DNA from: Thermoleophilia bacterium
GTDB lineage: Bacteria; Actinomycetota; Thermoleophilia; Gaiellales; SKUG01
Direction: 5' to 3'
Assembly (NCBI GenBank): GCA_020438525.1
Contig: JAGQUL010000108.1
Span: 1-6,374, forward strand
Length of the DNA: 6,374 nucleotides
Numbering within the stretch: the first letter of the stretch is position 1; every line of letters begins with the position of its first letter. Below the pieces are notes generated by a model, which made no database searches, was not told the DNA's origin, and saw only the letters and a list, made by a program, of their open reading frames with translations. The translations under genes were made by a program, and so were the position numbers. This document shows, piece by piece, positions 5,298-6,374 of the stretch.

Positions 5298-6374
5298 GTC
5301 GGACGGAGTGACGCTCACCAGCACGTGCCCGGCCGCGACCGCCTCGCCGGGCTCGACGCGGATCGCCTCGACCGTGCCGCCCGCGGGTGATGCGATCTCG
5401 TTCTCCATCTTCATCGCCTCGAGGATGCACACCACCTCGCCCGCCTTCACGAGCTGACCGGGCTCCACGAGCACCTGCAGCACGTTGCCCGGGATCGGGG
5501 CGGTGACCTCGCCGGGCGCACCCAGTCCGCCACCCGTCCGCGCGCGCACCGGCGGCGGCTCCGGCAGCGCGCCGGCGGGATCGTGCACGAGCATGGTCGC
5601 GCGCTTTCCGTCGATCTCCACGACCAGCTCCTGCGGACGTGCGACCGTCGTGGGCGGTGCCGAGAGCGCGCGTCCGCGCAGCTCCGGCAGCGCGTCGATC
5701 GCCGGTTCCGGATCAGCCACGAGGTCCCGGCACGTACCGCCCTGCGAGAACTCGCCACCCGGCTCCATCACCGCACGATGGAAGTCCACGAGCGTCTCGA
5801 CGCCTGCGATGTCGAACTCGTCGAGCGCCCTGCGCATGCGACGGATCGCCGAGTCGCGATCCTCCGCCCACACCACCAGCTTGGCAAGCAGCGTGTCGTA
5901 GAACGGCGACACCGTCGAGCCCGCGGCAAAGCCGGCATCCACGCGCACGCCCGGCCCCGTCGGCTCGTTCCAGCGCACGATCGGTCCCGACGACGGACGA
6001 AAGTCGTGGCGCGGATCCTCTGCGTTGATCCGGCACTCCAGGGCATGACCGCGCAGCTCCACGTCGTCCTGCGCGAAGCGCAGCGGTCGACCGGCGGCGA
6101 TGTGCAGCTGCTCTGCAACGATGTCGATGCCCGTCACCATCTCGGTGACCGTGTGCTCGACCTGCACGCGCGTGTTCATCTCCAGGAAGAAGGGTTCGCC
6201 GTCCGCGCCGAGCAGGCACTCGATCGTGCCGGCGTTGCAGTAGCCCACGGCGCGCGCGGCACCGACCGCGATCTCGCCGAGCTTGGCGCGCAACCGGGCT
6301 GCGGCCTCGGGATCGGAGGCGTGCGGGCCCGGTGCCTCCTCGACGAGCTTCTGGTGGCGGCGCTGCACCGAGCA
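5295..6374 (-). CDS. Acyl-CoA carboxylase alpha chain: biotin carboxylase + biotin carrier domain (partial)
   Basis: These are the last 359 residues of an acetyl-/propionyl-CoA carboxylase alpha chain; the N-terminus lies beyond 6374. It carboxylates biotin with ATP and bicarbonate, and a separate carboxyltransferase (not in this window) passes the carboxyl to acetyl- or propionyl-CoA. The visible part opens at CSVQRRHQK, equal to E. coli AccC residues near 230-238. Catalytic residues match: Glu52, Glu65, Asn67, Arg69, Glu73 (E. coli 276, 288, 290, 292, 296) and Arg144 (338). The biotin carboxylase C-domain runs to about 200. A poorly conserved linker of about 85 residues follows, then the carrier domain (289-357) with EAMKMEN and the biotinylated Lys322. 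The implied full length is about 590, as in actinobacterial AccA/PccA-type chains. Substrate (acetyl, propionyl or other acyl-CoA) cannot be told, so no symbol is given. Confidence 0.93.
   Translation of the reverse strand, partial: CSVQRRHQKLVEEAPGPHASDPEAAARLRAKLGEIAVGAARAVGYCNAGTIECLLGADGEPFFLEMNTRVQVEHTVTEMVTGIDIVAEQLHIAAGRPLRFAQDDVELRGHALECRINAEDPRHDFRPSSGPIVRWNEPTGPGVRVDAGFAAGSTVSPFYDTLLAKLVVWAEDRDSAIRRMRRALDEFDIAGVETLVDFHRAVMEPGGEFSQGGTCRDLVADPEPAIDALPELRGRALSAPPTTVARPQELVVEIDGKRATMLVHDPAGALPEPPPVRARTGGGLGAPGEVTAPIPGNVLQVLVEPGQLVKAGEVVCILEAMKMENEIASPAGGTVEAIRVEPGEAVAAGHVLVSVTPSD

Overview
The window reads as chromosomal DNA of a GC-rich bacterium that carries flagella. The proteins suggest Actinomycetota, possibly a Thermoleophilia-like lineage. 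SucD ends in the GTAQ...[11 protein letters not shown] style typical of actinobacterial SucD. The biotin carboxylase and its biotin carrier domain are on one chain, as in actinobacterial acyl-CoA carboxylases. The flagellar cap gene narrows the choice to a motile lineage. This placement is inferred from motif style, not from a search.

Layout, left to right. Positions 1-234 hold no gene. They contain a perfect 11-bp inverted repeat with a nested second stem (28-76), a GC-rich hairpin that probably terminates the succinyl-CoA synthetase operon (115-144), and a short direct repeat (177-214). sucD (235-1119) and sucC (1143-2294) lie on the minus strand as a two-gene sucC-sucD operon separated by 23 nt. 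Upstream of sucC, a strong hairpin (2427-2463) sits 24 nt past the stop of the next minus-strand gene. That gene (2488-3120) encodes a 210-residue low-complexity protein I do not recognise. Its Gly/Ala/Pro/Thr/Gln-rich flanks surround one predicted amphipathic helix.

The 284-nt region 3121-3404 lies between this gene and the divergent fliD. It carries a sigma-28-like promoter candidate facing fliD, a sigma-54-like -24/-12 match facing the unknown gene, and an 11-bp tandem repeat between them. fliD (3405-5294, plus strand) encodes the flagellar filament cap. It ends exactly where a convergent minus-strand gene ends: the two stop codons together make the palindrome TGATCA. That last gene (5295 to beyond 6374) is the C-terminal part of an acyl-CoA carboxylase alpha chain (biotin carboxylase plus biotin carrier domain).

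The genes do not form one pathway. Succinyl-CoA synthetase (TCA cycle) and the acyl-CoA carboxylase (fatty-acid or propionyl-CoA metabolism) flank a small flagellar island made of fliD and, possibly, the unknown protein. I found no mobile element, CRISPR array, RNA gene or defence system. The least explained part is the low-complexity gene and the divergent control region it shares with fliD.
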